NCBI GenBank assembly: GCA_026225945.1
Contig: JAMJFZ010001258.1
Span: forward strand, 5,202,501 to 5,266,500
DNA from: Cricetomys ansorgei
Lineage: Eukaryota > Chordata > Mammalia > Rodentia > Nesomyidae
Direction: 5' to 3'
DNA: 64,000 bases
Every line of letters starts with the position of its first letter. The stretch's first letter is position 1. Of the stretch, positions 11,247-22,485 are shown one piece after another. A program made the translations under genes and the position numbers. The notes under the pieces were generated by a model. That model did not search any database. It was not told where the DNA came from and saw nothing but the letters and a program-made list of their open reading frames with translations.

Positions 11247-11910
11247 CCTCAAGCAGGAAAATTCTGATGTCTGATTAGAAACCTGTTACCTGTTCTAAAG
11301 AGCACAGTCCCTCTGCAAAGCAAAAAGGGACAGTCCTGCCAGCTTCAAGGCCAGGATGATCTTTCTAGGTAGCAATGAACAGCTCCTTCTCCTTCCAGTG
11401 CTCTAGGTTTGTCTACGAGACAAAGGGCCTTATGGGAACCTCCTCCAACCTGCCCGGTGACACAGTCCGCCAGCCCACTCAACAGAAGTCTCAGTCTGTC
11501 TCTGCCTCTTCTCTGTCTCTCTCTCACCTTGCCCACACACTTACCCTTCTATTTAATATTTACTAAATCTCTTGGCATATTTCCCTTTTCCCAAATAAAA
11601 ACTCTTTTCACTGATTGGTCCTTTTCTCTTCCCGTATTTCCTCTCCTCCTGCAGGCCCCTTGGAAGAGGCTCAGACTCAGCTGGGTGAGGGGAGCTCTCA
11701 AGAGAAGCAAGCCAGAGGGAGAGGGACAAATTTAACAGCTTCGGATACCAGAACCAAAGTCGTGTGTAGTCCAGCGTCAAGTTTCCACAGAGTTCACGCT
11801 CCCGGCTCCTCCTGCTTCTCCGCCACACTTCCACCCCAGGGGCACTGGGATCCGTGCACCAATGTAGACTACACTATAAAATTATCATCCCTTCATTGTC
11901 CAAGAAACCA
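11247..11910. other. Unique intron sequence
   Basis: A pyrimidine-rich stretch lies at 11490-11550. No recognised element. Confidence 0.5.
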
Positions 11911-11984
11911 GGGGCTGAGAGTGTATCTCAGTGGCAGAATGCTTAGCTGATATACGCAAGGCTCTGGGTTCGATCCCTGATACA
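11911..11984 (+). mobile_element. ID SINE
   Basis: The GGGGCTGAGAGTGTATCTCA head and CTCTGGGTTCGATCCCTGAT B-box region of the ID family are both clear. Its A/GA-rich tail runs into the GGGAGA repeat that follows. Confidence 0.9.
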
Positions 11985-11989
11985 AGGTA

Positions 11990-12026
11990 GAAGAGAGGGA
12001 GGGAGAGGGAGGGGGAGGGGGAGATT
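11990..12026. repeat. (GGGAGA)n purine repeat
   Basis: A purine tract directly after the ID element; probably grew from its tail. Confidence 0.9.
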
Positions 12027-13842
12027 AGTAACTGTAAGTAGTAACCTGTCATCAGAGTTAAGGACATGAGACATGTGGAGACAACGGGAATGCTCCGGCA
12101 TGATTTCAGAGCAGTGTCCGGGTAGGGAAGGCTACCCCTAGGCAATGACAGGAACCGAACCTCCGACAGAGGCTGTCCTGCTGGCGGGCTGTGTTAAAGC
12201 AGGCCAAAGAACTGAAGTCAAGTTTGCCGGCCCAGCTTTGACTCCGGCACTGTCTTCATTCTTGTACGACAAGAAGCCTCACACAGTCACCAGCCAGTCG
12301 ACGGCAGGCTGTAGTGACACGGACACGCTCGGTGTGGCTGACGATACTTCCAACAAACAACGTCACACCAGATTATTACTCAGCTTATTAAAGAGCTCAA
12401 GATGGAGCCCTCCCGCACTTGTTAAAGACCCCTAAGTATCTCAGAGGCCAGAGACCCCAGGTGGTTATAATAGACCACAAGGCCCTGACCTCCAGGCCTG
12501 GTTCAATTCCCTCCCTGGCTTACACAAACACATACTGGACTCTTAATTGGGTTGAATATCACCTAGATGTCAGAGACCAAATAATCTGGCCTGAAAAGAC
12601 TAAACTTTTAAAAACCATTATCTGCTCTCCACCCTAACCCCAAAATAGGGGTTAAGACGGAGTGAACAATAACAAAGGTATATCAAGTCAGAAATGCGGC
12701 CAAGACAACAGAGGAGACCGGACGCCAGGAATGGTAACCAGTGCTTCTGCAGGAGCCCGTATAAGCCGATACAGCCTCTTGTCTTGTACCTAACACAGAC
12801 ATGTTTGGGGAACATATAGGAAGGACCAGGTAAGATTTAGCCAGGTTCTAAGGAAGTCCATCTGCCTGGGAGGCGACCAGTTTCCAGACAACGTGGGAAA
12901 GTGGAGGTGTAGCACTAGCATCTGTGGACAGCCCCCCAGTAGTCTCCGGGCTTCAGCCTTGGACAAGGCAACCAGTATGACTGAGTGTCTCCGTGGAGCC
13001 ATTTTCATAGCACTAATCTCCTCCCTGTCGCAGGACTCTTGGCCCAACTACTTCAGCCGTGATGAAACTTTAAACTCCAACTCGCCGTGCCCAACTCCTC
13101 CCCTGGCAAAAGTTTAGTAAGCAGACTCTCTCACCTTTTCTCAGCATCGAGACACGGACGTGGCTCTACGGCAGCGATTGCCCCTTTGCTTCTGAAGCTC
13201 CTTCCACTTCGCAGTCACCAAAGAGATTCTTTGAGACACATCTCCTGGCTCTTAAGAAGGGGCTGAAAGTATCATGATTCTCAAGAGGACGCACACCGCC
13301 GGCTTCTAACTACTGAGCGGCTACCGTGCGCATGCCAGCTAACAAACTGGGAATTCCCTTTGTCAAGAAAAAGATCAGAACGTTAACTGTACAGTTCCAG
13401 GGGAAGATCAATAACCGTCAGAAGGAAAAAGAGAGAGAGAGCAGGCACTTAATTCACCACCCTTTCATCTCAATGGAAGAGCAAATTTCCTGGGTGACAA
13501 GGCCTTCCTTTCCCTCCAAAGTCTTGACCAAGGAGGAATGTGTGAAATATTTACAACCGGCCTTTCCAACTAATACCTGCAACATGGGTTACAAATACAC
13601 TCATTAGTACCCAGACACCACAGGGAACCAAGCCTCAAGTTGGATGAGTCGTGGTAGACACTAATCCACTTTATTGGCAGAATGCAGTGGGGACACACCA
13701 AAAAATAAATAAATAAGATGTAGTCTATCTGCTGAGCATTTCAGGGAGAGGATGCCCAGGTGTTCACACACAGAGCGCTTCCCACCCCAGTGAGAGAATT
13801 ACCCACCAGTTCTATGAAAGGGCCATAACTGATGAGCCTCGA
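12027..13842. other. Unclassified 1.8-kb segment
   Basis: No SINE or simple repeat apart from a short AAAT run at 13713-13725. The parts at 12150-12650 and 12650-13300 have an uneven composition that could be a decayed LTR-type element, but no LTR ends, primer-binding site or recognisable protein were seen. A 93-codon plus frame (13326-13607) matches nothing I know. Confidence 0.4.
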
Positions 13843-14100
13843 GGGCTGGGAAGTTGGCTCAGTCCATTAATGTACTTGTCACCCAAACATGAGGACGTGA
13901 GTTCAATCCCCCCGGAACCTATGCAAAGAAGCTGGGTCTGGCCACAGTCCTAGCTCTGGGAGCAGAGACAAGAGGCTCTCTGGAGCTCATTGGCCAGCTG
14001 TCAGGCTCCAAGTTCAGTGAGAGATCTGCATGAGTGAAGAAGATAGGGAGCTACTGAAGACGACACTAGCTGTTGGCCTCTGGCCTTTCACATACATGTA

Positions 14101-14139
<39 letters not shown>
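13843..14139 (+). mobile_element. B4-group (RSINE1/B4A-like) SINE with (CA)n tail
   Basis: GGGCTGGGAAGTTGGCTCAG head, GAGGACGTGAGTTCAATCCC B box, TCATTGGCCAGCTG and GTTCAGTGAGAGATC body landmarks, and GGCCTCTGGCCTTTCACATACATG leading into a pure CA run at 14104-14139. Confidence 0.92.
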
Positions 14140-14141
<2 letters not shown>

Positions 14142-14167
14142 CAACTGTAGCCAGCCTTAGAAAATTG

Positions 14168-14178
14168 CCCCCCCCCCC
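14168..14178. repeat. Poly-C tract
   Basis: An 11-base C run. Confidence 0.9.
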
Positions 14179-14179
14179 A

Positions 14180-16419
14180 GTCACTAAACTGTCTCCTGAA
14201 AGAAGCCATGATCAGAGGTAATGGACAAGCAAAGGCAAGGTGGGGGATTGAGTTTCTGAATCATTAAGAGGAAAGGAAGATTCACAAAAAGCTTAATTAT
14301 GGAGTCCCCAGATCTTAGCCCTATGAGGTCACCATACGGTTGCCACCCTTAAGACCTCAGCCTCTTAAACAAATGAGGCCAGGTCTTCCTGCACGTGAAC
14401 TCTGCGAGGGTAACTACTGCCGAGACCCATGGCAGCCGCAGGCTCTCTCACAGAGCAGTGCCGTGACTGCAGGACACAGACTCTTCCCAGAAGAGCTCTT
14501 GCCTGTATATTTTGGGCTCCGTGATCACACAGTGTACCGATTTACACTTCCGCATCTAGAAGCATGGTCTTCTGGGAAAAACATGCTCACTTCAGTGTGG
14601 CCGGGGAGTTCTGCCATAGCTTGTAATTTTGGTGAAGGAAGTGACTTCCTGTCTGACAGGAAGCAGATGCCAAAGCTCACTTTAGCTGCCTGCAAAAATT
14701 CTTGCGGAAAAGTTAAACAGAGAGAAAGCCTCAAGTCGTGTCCCCCACCCCCCACCCCCAGCAAGAGAAGGCAGCCCTTTATCAGGCAGAGCCTGGCTCT
14801 TCCAAGATGGCCAACCTCTCCCCTGATCCCTATTTATTAAAATGAGTTTATCTAACAAACAACCCGAGTGCATTCTGTCTTGAAGAAGTAAGTCTGGTCT
14901 CTGCTTTTGAAACAACAGGCCTTTCAGAGCTTCTAAGGACGTAATTACCCGTTGAGTTTTGAACTTTGCCCAGATAAAGGCTGTTACAGCGGGCTGGGCA
15001 GTTGTTTGCGCCTCTAATCAACTAAGTTCAAGTGTGCACAGGAGGCTGGCTCCTTTGTGCCTACAACTCCCTCCAAGACAAAGTTACTTTTCTCCCTTTC
15101 TTGAACACCAAGTGTATTTTTATGAGGGCTCCTGAATCTCTAGTTTTGTTTTTGAAAATTCCAACCACTTAATTCTTTTTTTGGGAGGGGAGGGGGCGCG
15201 CACTGGGGCAGTCTTTAGAAGAACAAACGCTAACAGCACTTGCCAGCTGAAAGCTAAACTTTTATCAGAAACCGCACTTCCTTCCCTAAACCCCAGCTTC
15301 ACGTGCACCCGAGCAGGTACCTCCAGGTAGCGATCTCCAAAAGCTGCTGCTGTATATAAAGCTAACGCTCAGATTTAAGAAACAACGCCAGGCTGTTGCT
15401 CACACGCGCAACCCCTCAAAAGAGTGCCCAGGACAGAGGTGGCCGGCGTGTGGTGCATAAAGCGATCTGTTGTGTCCTCAGCGTTTACTGACATTTTTAA
15501 TAGTTTCTTTTTTTTTTTAATGCAGTTTTCTGTCTTTCCTTTTTCCGCTCTCCAAGCAGGTTCCCAGCCAGCCTCGGGCAGTAAACAGTTAATATTCCAC
15601 CCTCCCCTGCTGCCTTGAAAAGCAAAGGAACAATTGAGACATTGTCCGGTGAACAAGACTCCCAGGGACGACATTTTTGTTTATGTCCCAGTTCTCAGAC
15701 TGTCAGTTTCCACTGGGCACGTTAAAGCCTGACCCACACCAGCTCGGAGCTCCGGCGGCTGAAAGAGCTCCACTTCGTTTGTTTTAAAGCTTCAGAGTCT
15801 GTTTTTGATTCAAACCCCAAACCTCCCCTCCCACCCCTGCCTTTTACCCCAGAAAGTTGCCTCCTAACTCTGAGACTCTGTTGCAACTCCTTCTTGGAAT
15901 CCTTTGCCAAGAAAAGTAACAAAATATTTTTGAATACCAATGTTTCCATAGTTTGGCCAGAAAAGGGTGGGGGTGGGGTGGGGGGAGGAGAAGTCCGGAC
16001 AAGCGGCCCCGCCTTGAAAGCCAGGGTGTTTTTATGGACTCTCAAAAATACTCCCCTAGAATGCGTATAGATGCCAGTGGGTACCGATGACCTCATGTCC
16101 AAACTCTGGCAGTGAGAAAACCATTCAAGATGCAGATGCCGCCCAAACACCCAAACTGTAGGTTCCTCCCAGTGCCAGATGAACCACCCCACCACAGATC
16201 CCCCGCCAGCATCCTTAGTGGACACGGCCAGTGGCATGGTGAGTCTTGCAGCTCTGGGGCCTGCTTGGACACTTTACATCTGTGAAAGCTTACTCAGCAG
16301 GGAGCCTGCTTCCTGTTTGGGGAACGGACATCCCCAGCTTTCACTCTGCAGCTTAGGAAGACAAGAGCAGCCTGCCACTCTGCACATAAACACTCCCGCT
16401 GGTCCAATACATAGGAGTG
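14180..16419. other. Repeat-poor 2.2-kb block, candidate regulatory island
   Basis: No rodent SINE interrupts this stretch. It contains homeodomain-type sites (AGCTTAATTATGG at 14291; GTAATTACCCG at 14941), a GATA-type site (CAGATAAAGG, 14971), a TATA-like TATATAAAG (15353), T- and G-rich runs at 15508-15519 and 15966-15988, and a repeat-free 171-codon minus-strand frame (15722-16237). Regulatory use is inferred from composition only. Confidence 0.45.
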
Positions 16420-16676
16420 TGTAGACACACACAGGCACACACAAGTGTGCACACAGTGGGCACACACACAGGTCACACACAGTGGGCACATACACACACG
16501 TGTTTATATACAGGTGCGTGTGCATACACAGATGTGCCACACACAGTGCGCACACACACAGGCGTATATGTACATACACAGATGCACGTACACATACACA
16601 GTTGTGTCACGCACAGTGGGCACACACACACAAGTGCAACACTCAGGTACACACACACACACACACACTCACACCA
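16420..16676. repeat. Complex CA-rich array
   Basis: CA repeats broken by CAGTGGGCACAC units (five imperfect copies) and TATA/GTAC variants, ending in a pure CA run at 16649-16669. Confidence 0.95.
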
Positions 16677-17509
16677 AAACCTGGAGTTCCTCACAGTAAA
16701 TAAAACTCCTGACAACCTGAAAGCCATGCATCCCAACTCCCTCAATCTCCTCATTTTAAAATCAGAGACATAACTACATTTTGTCACTAACTGACCAGGA
16801 AGCCCAAAGGTGGGAGCAGGGCTACTACTGCCTCGAGTACCGCAGCGAAGGTCACATTGCGTCGGAGGCGACCCACACTGTATAAAGCACATTTCCCCAC
16901 CAGCCTTGAGCACCCCTCTTCCTGGTCTCACCCACTCCAGGCCCAGCATTTGGCTACCTTCCCAAGTGCGCTCTGTATGGGATGAGAGACCACACCCCTT
17001 CCATCCCTGCTGTAACAGGCCTCTCCAGACCCTTCCAACACCCCCCCCAGCTCCTGTCATCAGATGCTGATACTTTTATGGCATATTTGAATGTAACAAG
17101 CCATTCCCCCCTTCTCAGAGGAGGAGGCTCTGTTAGCAGTCATAAGTTATTAACCAACCCTAGTCAAAAACCAGAATTCCCAGAGCCAAAGGGAAGGTGC
17201 TAACAGTTACAGCCACCACCTCTCCGAGCTTCTGAGGCCCTGATGACCCAGTTGAGAGGCAGGGCAGGGGGGGGGAAGGGGGGGCGCTCCTGGGCAGGAT
17301 GATTAGCACCTCTGCTGGTGCCCACATGTGGGGGGGGGCATGGGGGTGTATCTGGGCTCAGGCCCCTCCAGAGTTCAGAGCTGGCTTCAAGAAGCCCCAG
17401 GCCCAGCTCTCTCTGCCTGGCTGTACCTCCAGGAGCTCCAAGCCCTCTCTATAATCTCCTCACCCAGTGCCAAAAGCTGAATTTCTACCCCTGAAAAGGC
17501 CATGCTCTT
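16677..17509. other. Unique intron sequence with G-runs
   Basis: Contains G-rich stretches at 17262-17288 and 17328-17348. No element was recognised. Confidence 0.5.
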
Positions 17510-17630
17510 CCCCTTTGGATGTCAGTTTCACTGTCTGTGAGATGGGCTAGCGATTAACTCCTGGGCTTCACCACCGCGAGACTGTTACACGTAGAGTCTG
17601 CCACGTCGTAAACTGTCAAAGTATTACCTT
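17510..17630 (+). mobile_element. MIR fragment
   Basis: GTCAGTTTCACTGTCTGTGA matches the MIR 'TCAGTTTCCTCATCTGTAAA' core, followed by a decayed continuation to AAACTGTCAAAG. Confidence 0.6.
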
Positions 17631-17639
17631 TGTTTTCTT

Positions 17640-18517
17640 ATTTATTAATTTATCCATTTGGCCCACGACATTTCCTGGGTTGCTGGTTTGGGTATCTGTA
17701 CTCTCCCATCTCATAAGAGCTTCAGCAGGGTAAGGGTGCCAGGACTCTACTGACACATCTTCAAACCCATCCCTACTCGCGCTGGGGGATAGCCGGTGCC
17801 TGCTCCTCCACGGCCCAGCCTACCGGTGGCAGACTCCCTTAATGGTAGAAGAGGGCAGGGGCAAGCAGAAAGACTACTCTGTTAGCAATGGTCTGAGGGC
17901 CGTTTCAGCCCTGGCCATCCTGTTCTCGGATGGTGGAGCTGGGGAGATGGTGGGAGCCTGGCCCCAGGAAGCAACTAGAGCCCGCTCCACAGACGTGCCC
18001 TCCTCTCCTGCCCACCCGAAGTGACGACGCCTTTCCAAGTGGCAAATGAATCATGTCAGACCAAAGGCCGTTTAAAAGGTACACTTTGTAAAAGACCCGT
18101 GTTCCAGCACTTTCCATTTATTAATTATGCTATGGATTAGGATCAAAGTGGAAGACATCTTGGTGTACTTGAAATAAATGGCTTTTGTGGTTACCTAAAT
18201 CCTCCAAGTCCCCTGGAATGTAATTCCTTAGGCAGAAACAGCTCTTCAGACGTCTTGACTCCCGGCTCTGCGCCCATACACACAGCCCAGTAACTCAGGG
18301 TGGCTGATGACCCTGCACCAGACCTACACGGTGTACTATCGGGGTTTGTATTTAACGTTCCCTTACACGGAATACGTAGCCCTTCCTCTCACTGCCCTCC
18401 CAGCTCCAGGCTCCCAGTCTCTATTGCTGAATCTCAGTACCCCTCCCCCTACTTCTCCCTGTCCTCTGCCCTTACCCCTCTTTCTTTCCAATTGGATTCA
18501 AATTAAAAATAACATGG
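17640..18517. other. Unique intron sequence
   Basis: No repeat was recognised. GATCAAAGTGG at about 18142 is a TCF-core match, weaker than those at 50380 and 61044. Confidence 0.5.
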
Positions 18518-18684
18518 AGGGCCAGTGCTGTTGCTCAGTGGGACAGGATGGGGCACTTGCCAGGAGACCTGAGTTCGATCCCCAGAATCCACAGGGTAGA
18601 AGAAGAGAGCTGACCCCCACAGGTCGCCATCTGACCCCCACAAGCACTTGCTCACACACTAAATAAATGTAAAATAATATTTTT
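18518..18684 (+). mobile_element. B2/B3-type SINE
   Basis: GACCTGAGTTCGATCCCCAG B box, a GGGTAGAAGAAGAGAGCTGA body and an AATAAATGTAAAATAAT tail. The tRNA-like head is degenerate. Confidence 0.85.
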
Positions 18685-18696
18685 AATTAGTGACTT

Positions 18697-18830
18697 AGGC
18701 TGCTTGAGATGCCACAGACCTTTAATCCCAGCACTCAGGAGGCAGAGGCAAGTAGATTACTGTGAGTTCAAGGCCAGCCTGTCTACATATGGTTACAGGG
18801 TGAGATCATGACCCAAAAATGAAAAATTAA
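18697..18830 (+). mobile_element. B1 SINE, old
   Basis: CTTTAATCCCAGCACTCAGG, GTGAGTTCAAGGCCAGCCTG and an A-rich tail. It is inserted just behind the preceding SINE. Confidence 0.9.
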
Positions 18831-18904
18831 CAACTTAGATGTCAGGAGTCAAACTCCAGGTTAGTCTCCGTGATGGTGATGTGGTTGCACCCAAGGAACT
18901 GAGG

Positions 18905-18985
18905 AGCACTTGTGGTCAAGAAACTCAGGTTCGAATCTTGGCTCTGCCCCTAGCCTCCTATTCTTACCTCTAAAATGGGGACGTG
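18905..18985 (+). mobile_element. MIR fragment
   Basis: CAGGTTCGAATCTTGGCTCT plus CCTCTAAAATGGGG are the MIR B-box and core segments. Confidence 0.75.
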
Positions 18986-19254
18986 AGCACTTCCTTCAGG
19001 AGGAGCTCTGGGAAAGTCTGATCAAGTCAAGTACGAGACATGTGTGCCCGGATGCGGGGGCTTTGCCTCACTGATATTGACAGACTCCTAGACACACTTC
19101 TGCAGCCCAGGGGTTTTATGTCTTTGATTAAATGATATACTTTAATATCCTCTCAAATCATGATTTAAAACCAACTTCTTGGCTTAGATGCCCCCCCCCC
19201 AAAAAAAGTGACTTCTACGGCTGTGGCGAAAGAGGCGGGTGCACCTGAGGTCCT

Positions 19255-19580
19255 GCAGCTGAGAAGATGCCGTCAGTACAGCACCTGCCACACAAGCACA
19301 AGGACCTGAGTTCAACCCCCGGACCCACACCTAAACAGCTGCGACTGTGTCCATGCTTACAATCCTGGCGCTGGGGACAGAGACAGGCGGGCTCCGGGAG
19401 CTTCGCGCCAGCTAGCCACCTTGGCAAGTTGAAGGCCAATGAGAAGTCACGTCCTTAACAAAAAGGAGGAGGAAGATAACAATCACAGTACACAAAGAAC
19501 AGCACCTGGGACTGTACTCTGTCCTCCACACGCATGTTCGTGCATATGCCTGTTAACACACACATGCACAGCCACATGTG

Positions 19581-19588
<8 letters not shown>
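19255..19588 (+). mobile_element. B4-group (RSINE1/B4A-like) SINE
   Basis: AAGGACCTGAGTTCAACCCC B box, TCCTGGCGCTGGGGACAGAG and GCCAGCTAGCCACC body landmarks, and a CA-rich tail that seeds the array which follows. Confidence 0.88.
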
Positions 19589-19617
<29 letters not shown>

Positions 19618-19932
19618 AGACACACACACACTCGGGGACACACACACACACTCGGGGACACACACACACACACACTCAGACACACTCAGACACACACACA
19701 TACACACGCACACACTCTCACACACACACACACACATACACATGCACACATACACACACACACACTTGGACGGACACACACGCACATACACGTACACACG
19801 CACACACACACACATACACACGCACACACACTCAGACACACACATACACACACACACACTCGGGGACACACACACACACACTGGGGACACACACACACAC
19901 ACTCGGGGACACACACACACTCGGACACACAG
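19589..19932. repeat. 344-bp CA-rich array with higher-order units
   Basis: CA runs alternate with CTCGGGGA, CTCAGA and CACGCACATACACG variants. The unit CACACACTCGGGGACA recurs about five times, in two separate clusters (19629-19672 and 19857-19922). The Tcf7l2 transcript would be UG-rich here. Frames of up to 206 codons are repeat artefacts. Confidence 0.96.
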
Positions 19933-20431
19933 TTAAGCATGCAAGCAACGAAACAGTCGCTGCAGCATTTGCTGCAGGTACAAATGAAAGCACAGGAGAA
20001 GACACTGATGTATTCAAGTGCACTGAAATTTAAAACCATCTTATTTAAAAATCCATCTGTACAAAGTTTAGTGATAACACGAGGAGGGGAGAGTAGTTCC
20101 ATCTCCGACTTATGCACAGAGCTTCTGTATAAGTCAACATGGGGAAATTACTGAACTCTTTCAAATAAAGAAAGGAGTCAGTTGGGTACGCCAAGAAGTA
20201 CACAATATGATATCCAGACTCAGAAGTCAAAGAAGCACAAATCAGCTAAGATAGCACTGCACAATCAAGACCAAGCACAGAGAGGGGAGCATCTGCACTG
20301 GCAGCAGAAGCACTCTGCCTTGTCCCAAAGAGTCTAACGATATGGATTTATACGCTCTCCTACTCCTCTGCCTTGGCAGAAACCCCGAGGACTGTTAACT
20401 GGAGCACAATTCAGTCTTAAGAGACTGTAAG
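19933..20431. other. Unique intron sequence
   Basis: No repeat or exon was recognised. Confidence 0.5.
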
Positions 20432-20652
20432 CAGAGCTAGAGATGGCTTAGGAGGTGAGAGCACCTGATGCTCTTACAAGGACTGGGGTTTAGTCCCAGC
20501 ACCCACAAGGCAGCTCACACAATCTGTACCTCCAGTTCCAAGGGATCTGACACCCTCTTCTGGCCTCCAAGGGCACCAGGGCACCAGGCACTGATGTGGG
20601 TGCACATACTTAAATACAGACACTTAATCACACAATTCTTTAAGAATAAAAA
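20432..20652 (+). mobile_element. B3 SINE
   Basis: GAGCTAGAGATGGCTTAGGA head, TAGTCCCAGCACCCAC, CAGTTCCAAGGGATCTGACA and CCCTCTTCTGGCCTCCAAGG are standard B3 landmarks. GGGCACCA is duplicated in tandem (20571-20586). Confidence 0.95.
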
Positions 20653-21009
20653 ATCAACAAATCAACAAGAAGACTAGAAGCAACCTAAAGAGCCATCAAT
20701 ACAGACTAAGAAAACTAGGGTTGTAGCCTTACAATGAATACGTAAGACAGGTGAAATGAGTGAACTAATTTAAATGGACAGCGTTAGTGAAATTCAAACA
20801 CAGAGGTTTTTAATGGGAGGAAGGTAAGTTATATAATCTGTGAAACATGAAATCACTAACATTAAATATACTACACCATAAGTTTCAGTGCGCGCACGCA
20901 CACACAGGCACCCACTCTGAGCTACATAGACACCGAAATTTGACCAAGTGGCTGTTTATGAATGAAGACTGTGGACTTAGAGAACAACAGAAGTCTGTCT
21001 GGCTTTGTT
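20653..21009. other. Unique intron sequence
   Basis: AT-rich, with a short CA/CG run at 20891-20906. No exon was recognised. Confidence 0.5.
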
Positions 21010-21087
21010 CATTATTTTTAATTGTGTGTATATGGTGTGTTTGCGTGTGGGTATGTGTATGAGAGTGAGGGTTTTCATTATGCATAG

Positions 21088-21131
<44 letters not shown>

Positions 21132-21294
21132 ACACATATGGGTGTGTGCTTCTGAGTACAGGTGCCCGCTGAGGCCAGATGTGCTGGATCTTTTGTAGCT
21201 GGATGATTGTGAGCTGCCTGACAAGGATGCTGGGAATTGAACTTGGGTCCTCTGGAAGAGCAGTCTTAATCACTGAACTACATCTCCAGCCCCT
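21010..21294 (-). mobile_element. B3 SINE with expanded (TG)n in its tail
   Basis: Minus-strand head GGGCTGGAGATGTAGTTCAG at 21291, then ACCCAAGTTCAATTCCCAGC. A pure TG run lies at 21089-21128 (plus strand), and further TG-rich sequence extends to an AT-rich end near 21010. On the minus strand the run sits where the CA part of a B3 tail belongs. Confidence 0.88.
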
Positions 21295-21934
21295 GGTTTT
21301 ATAATTTTAAACATATGGAGATGATTAATGGTTATTACTTTGAGTGGCAGGTCTTAATATATTTGCTGTTATTACTGCTGGTCTTTTTCTGTATGTTTTT
21401 GTCTGTTTTAATTTTAAAAAGAGCTAGAGAACACTCCATCTCTCCTGTCCTGGAGAACAGAGGAAACGAACACAACACCCACTAAATACCGGGGTCCTGC
21501 CTTGAGCATCTCTGACCAACTTTGATAGGAGACCACGTGAGAACTGTCTAAGGACTCAAAGATTCCAATCTATACAGAACACAGATCAGGGGCTGGACAT
21601 GCTCAGATCTAAGTGGTTTATTATCTGAGAAAAACCCTCAACAAGAACTGTAGCCCACTGATTCACCACTGCATCTGGCCCACAAGTCCCCAGGCATCAG
21701 CCCACATGGAGAACAGGGGTATAACTGGGGGGATGGAAGGCTCATAGCGATATGACCCCTTCTGTTACTTGCTCTCTGTGCCACGAGCTCAGGCCTTTTC
21801 CTGAGAACTCATGAAGCCTCAGATGCATCACAAAGGAACAACCTGTCTCCAGCAGGACTCGGCGCTGGTGCAGACAGACAGACAGTGTGGAAGGCTGCCC
21901 AGAGATCTGCCTCTCCTTTGCCTACATGCGCCTC
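21295..21934. other. Unique intron sequence
   Basis: No repeat or exon was recognised. Confidence 0.5.
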
Positions 21935-22110
21935 CAAGGATGGTGAGGCTACAGCTCTGCGTTCTGACCCTCTGAGTTCAAATTCCAGCTGTGCGGCCTC
22001 GTGTCCACCATCCTCCCAGCTAAGCCTCAGTTTTGTTATCTCTAAAACGGGGCCAACAAGAGCCCATTCCTAAGGCGTTAGGTGAGGGTTAACACGACGG
22101 TTACTGAGAA
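21935..22110 (+). mobile_element. MIR element
   Basis: Well preserved for its age: GAGTTCAAATTCCAGCTGTG (B box), AAGCCTCAGTTTTGTTATCT and CTAAAACGGGG, then a GTGAGGGTTAA 3' part. Confidence 0.82.
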
Positions 22111-22206
22111 AAGCCAAATGTTCAGCGGACTGTCAGCATGACCATGACCGTGCACATGAGTCTCGGTGCGTTTCCAAGCGTCACTTCAGCCACCCGAACG
22201 TGGCTT

Positions 22207-22483
22207 GGGCTGGAGAGATGGCACAGTAGGCATGAGAACTTGAGGTTCATCCCCAGAACCCATAGGAAAAAGCCAGGCCTGGTGGCACATGCCGATGATC
22301 CGGTGCTGGTAGGCGGGACCCTCAGGGCTCACGGCCAGCCTAGCTCAGTCATCAAGTGTCAGGTGAAGAGACCCTGCCTCGAGGAGAAAGAAAAAAGTGG
22401 ATGGTGCCCTAAGGAAGAACCCCCGAGGTTGACCTTCGGTTTCTACACACACACGCACATAGCACACACTTGTGTACACACAG
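22207..22483 (+). mobile_element. B4-group (RSINE1/B4A-like) SINE
   Basis: GGGCTGGAGAGATGGCACAG head, GGTGGCACATGCC, CCAGCCTAGCTCAGTCATCA, AGAGACCCTGCCTCGAGG body and a CA-rich tail. Confidence 0.92.
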
Positions 22484-22485
22484 GA

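Noticed and set aside
11911..11984. tRNA gene (A- and B-box-like sequence), also at other SINE heads
   Set aside because: The match is to ID/B2-type SINE heads derived from tRNA. No cloverleaf with a proper anticodon arm and terminator was found.
15345..15440. TATATAAAG as a called promoter
   Set aside because: One TATA-like hexamer without transcript, initiator or conservation evidence is not enough. Kept only as part of a finding.
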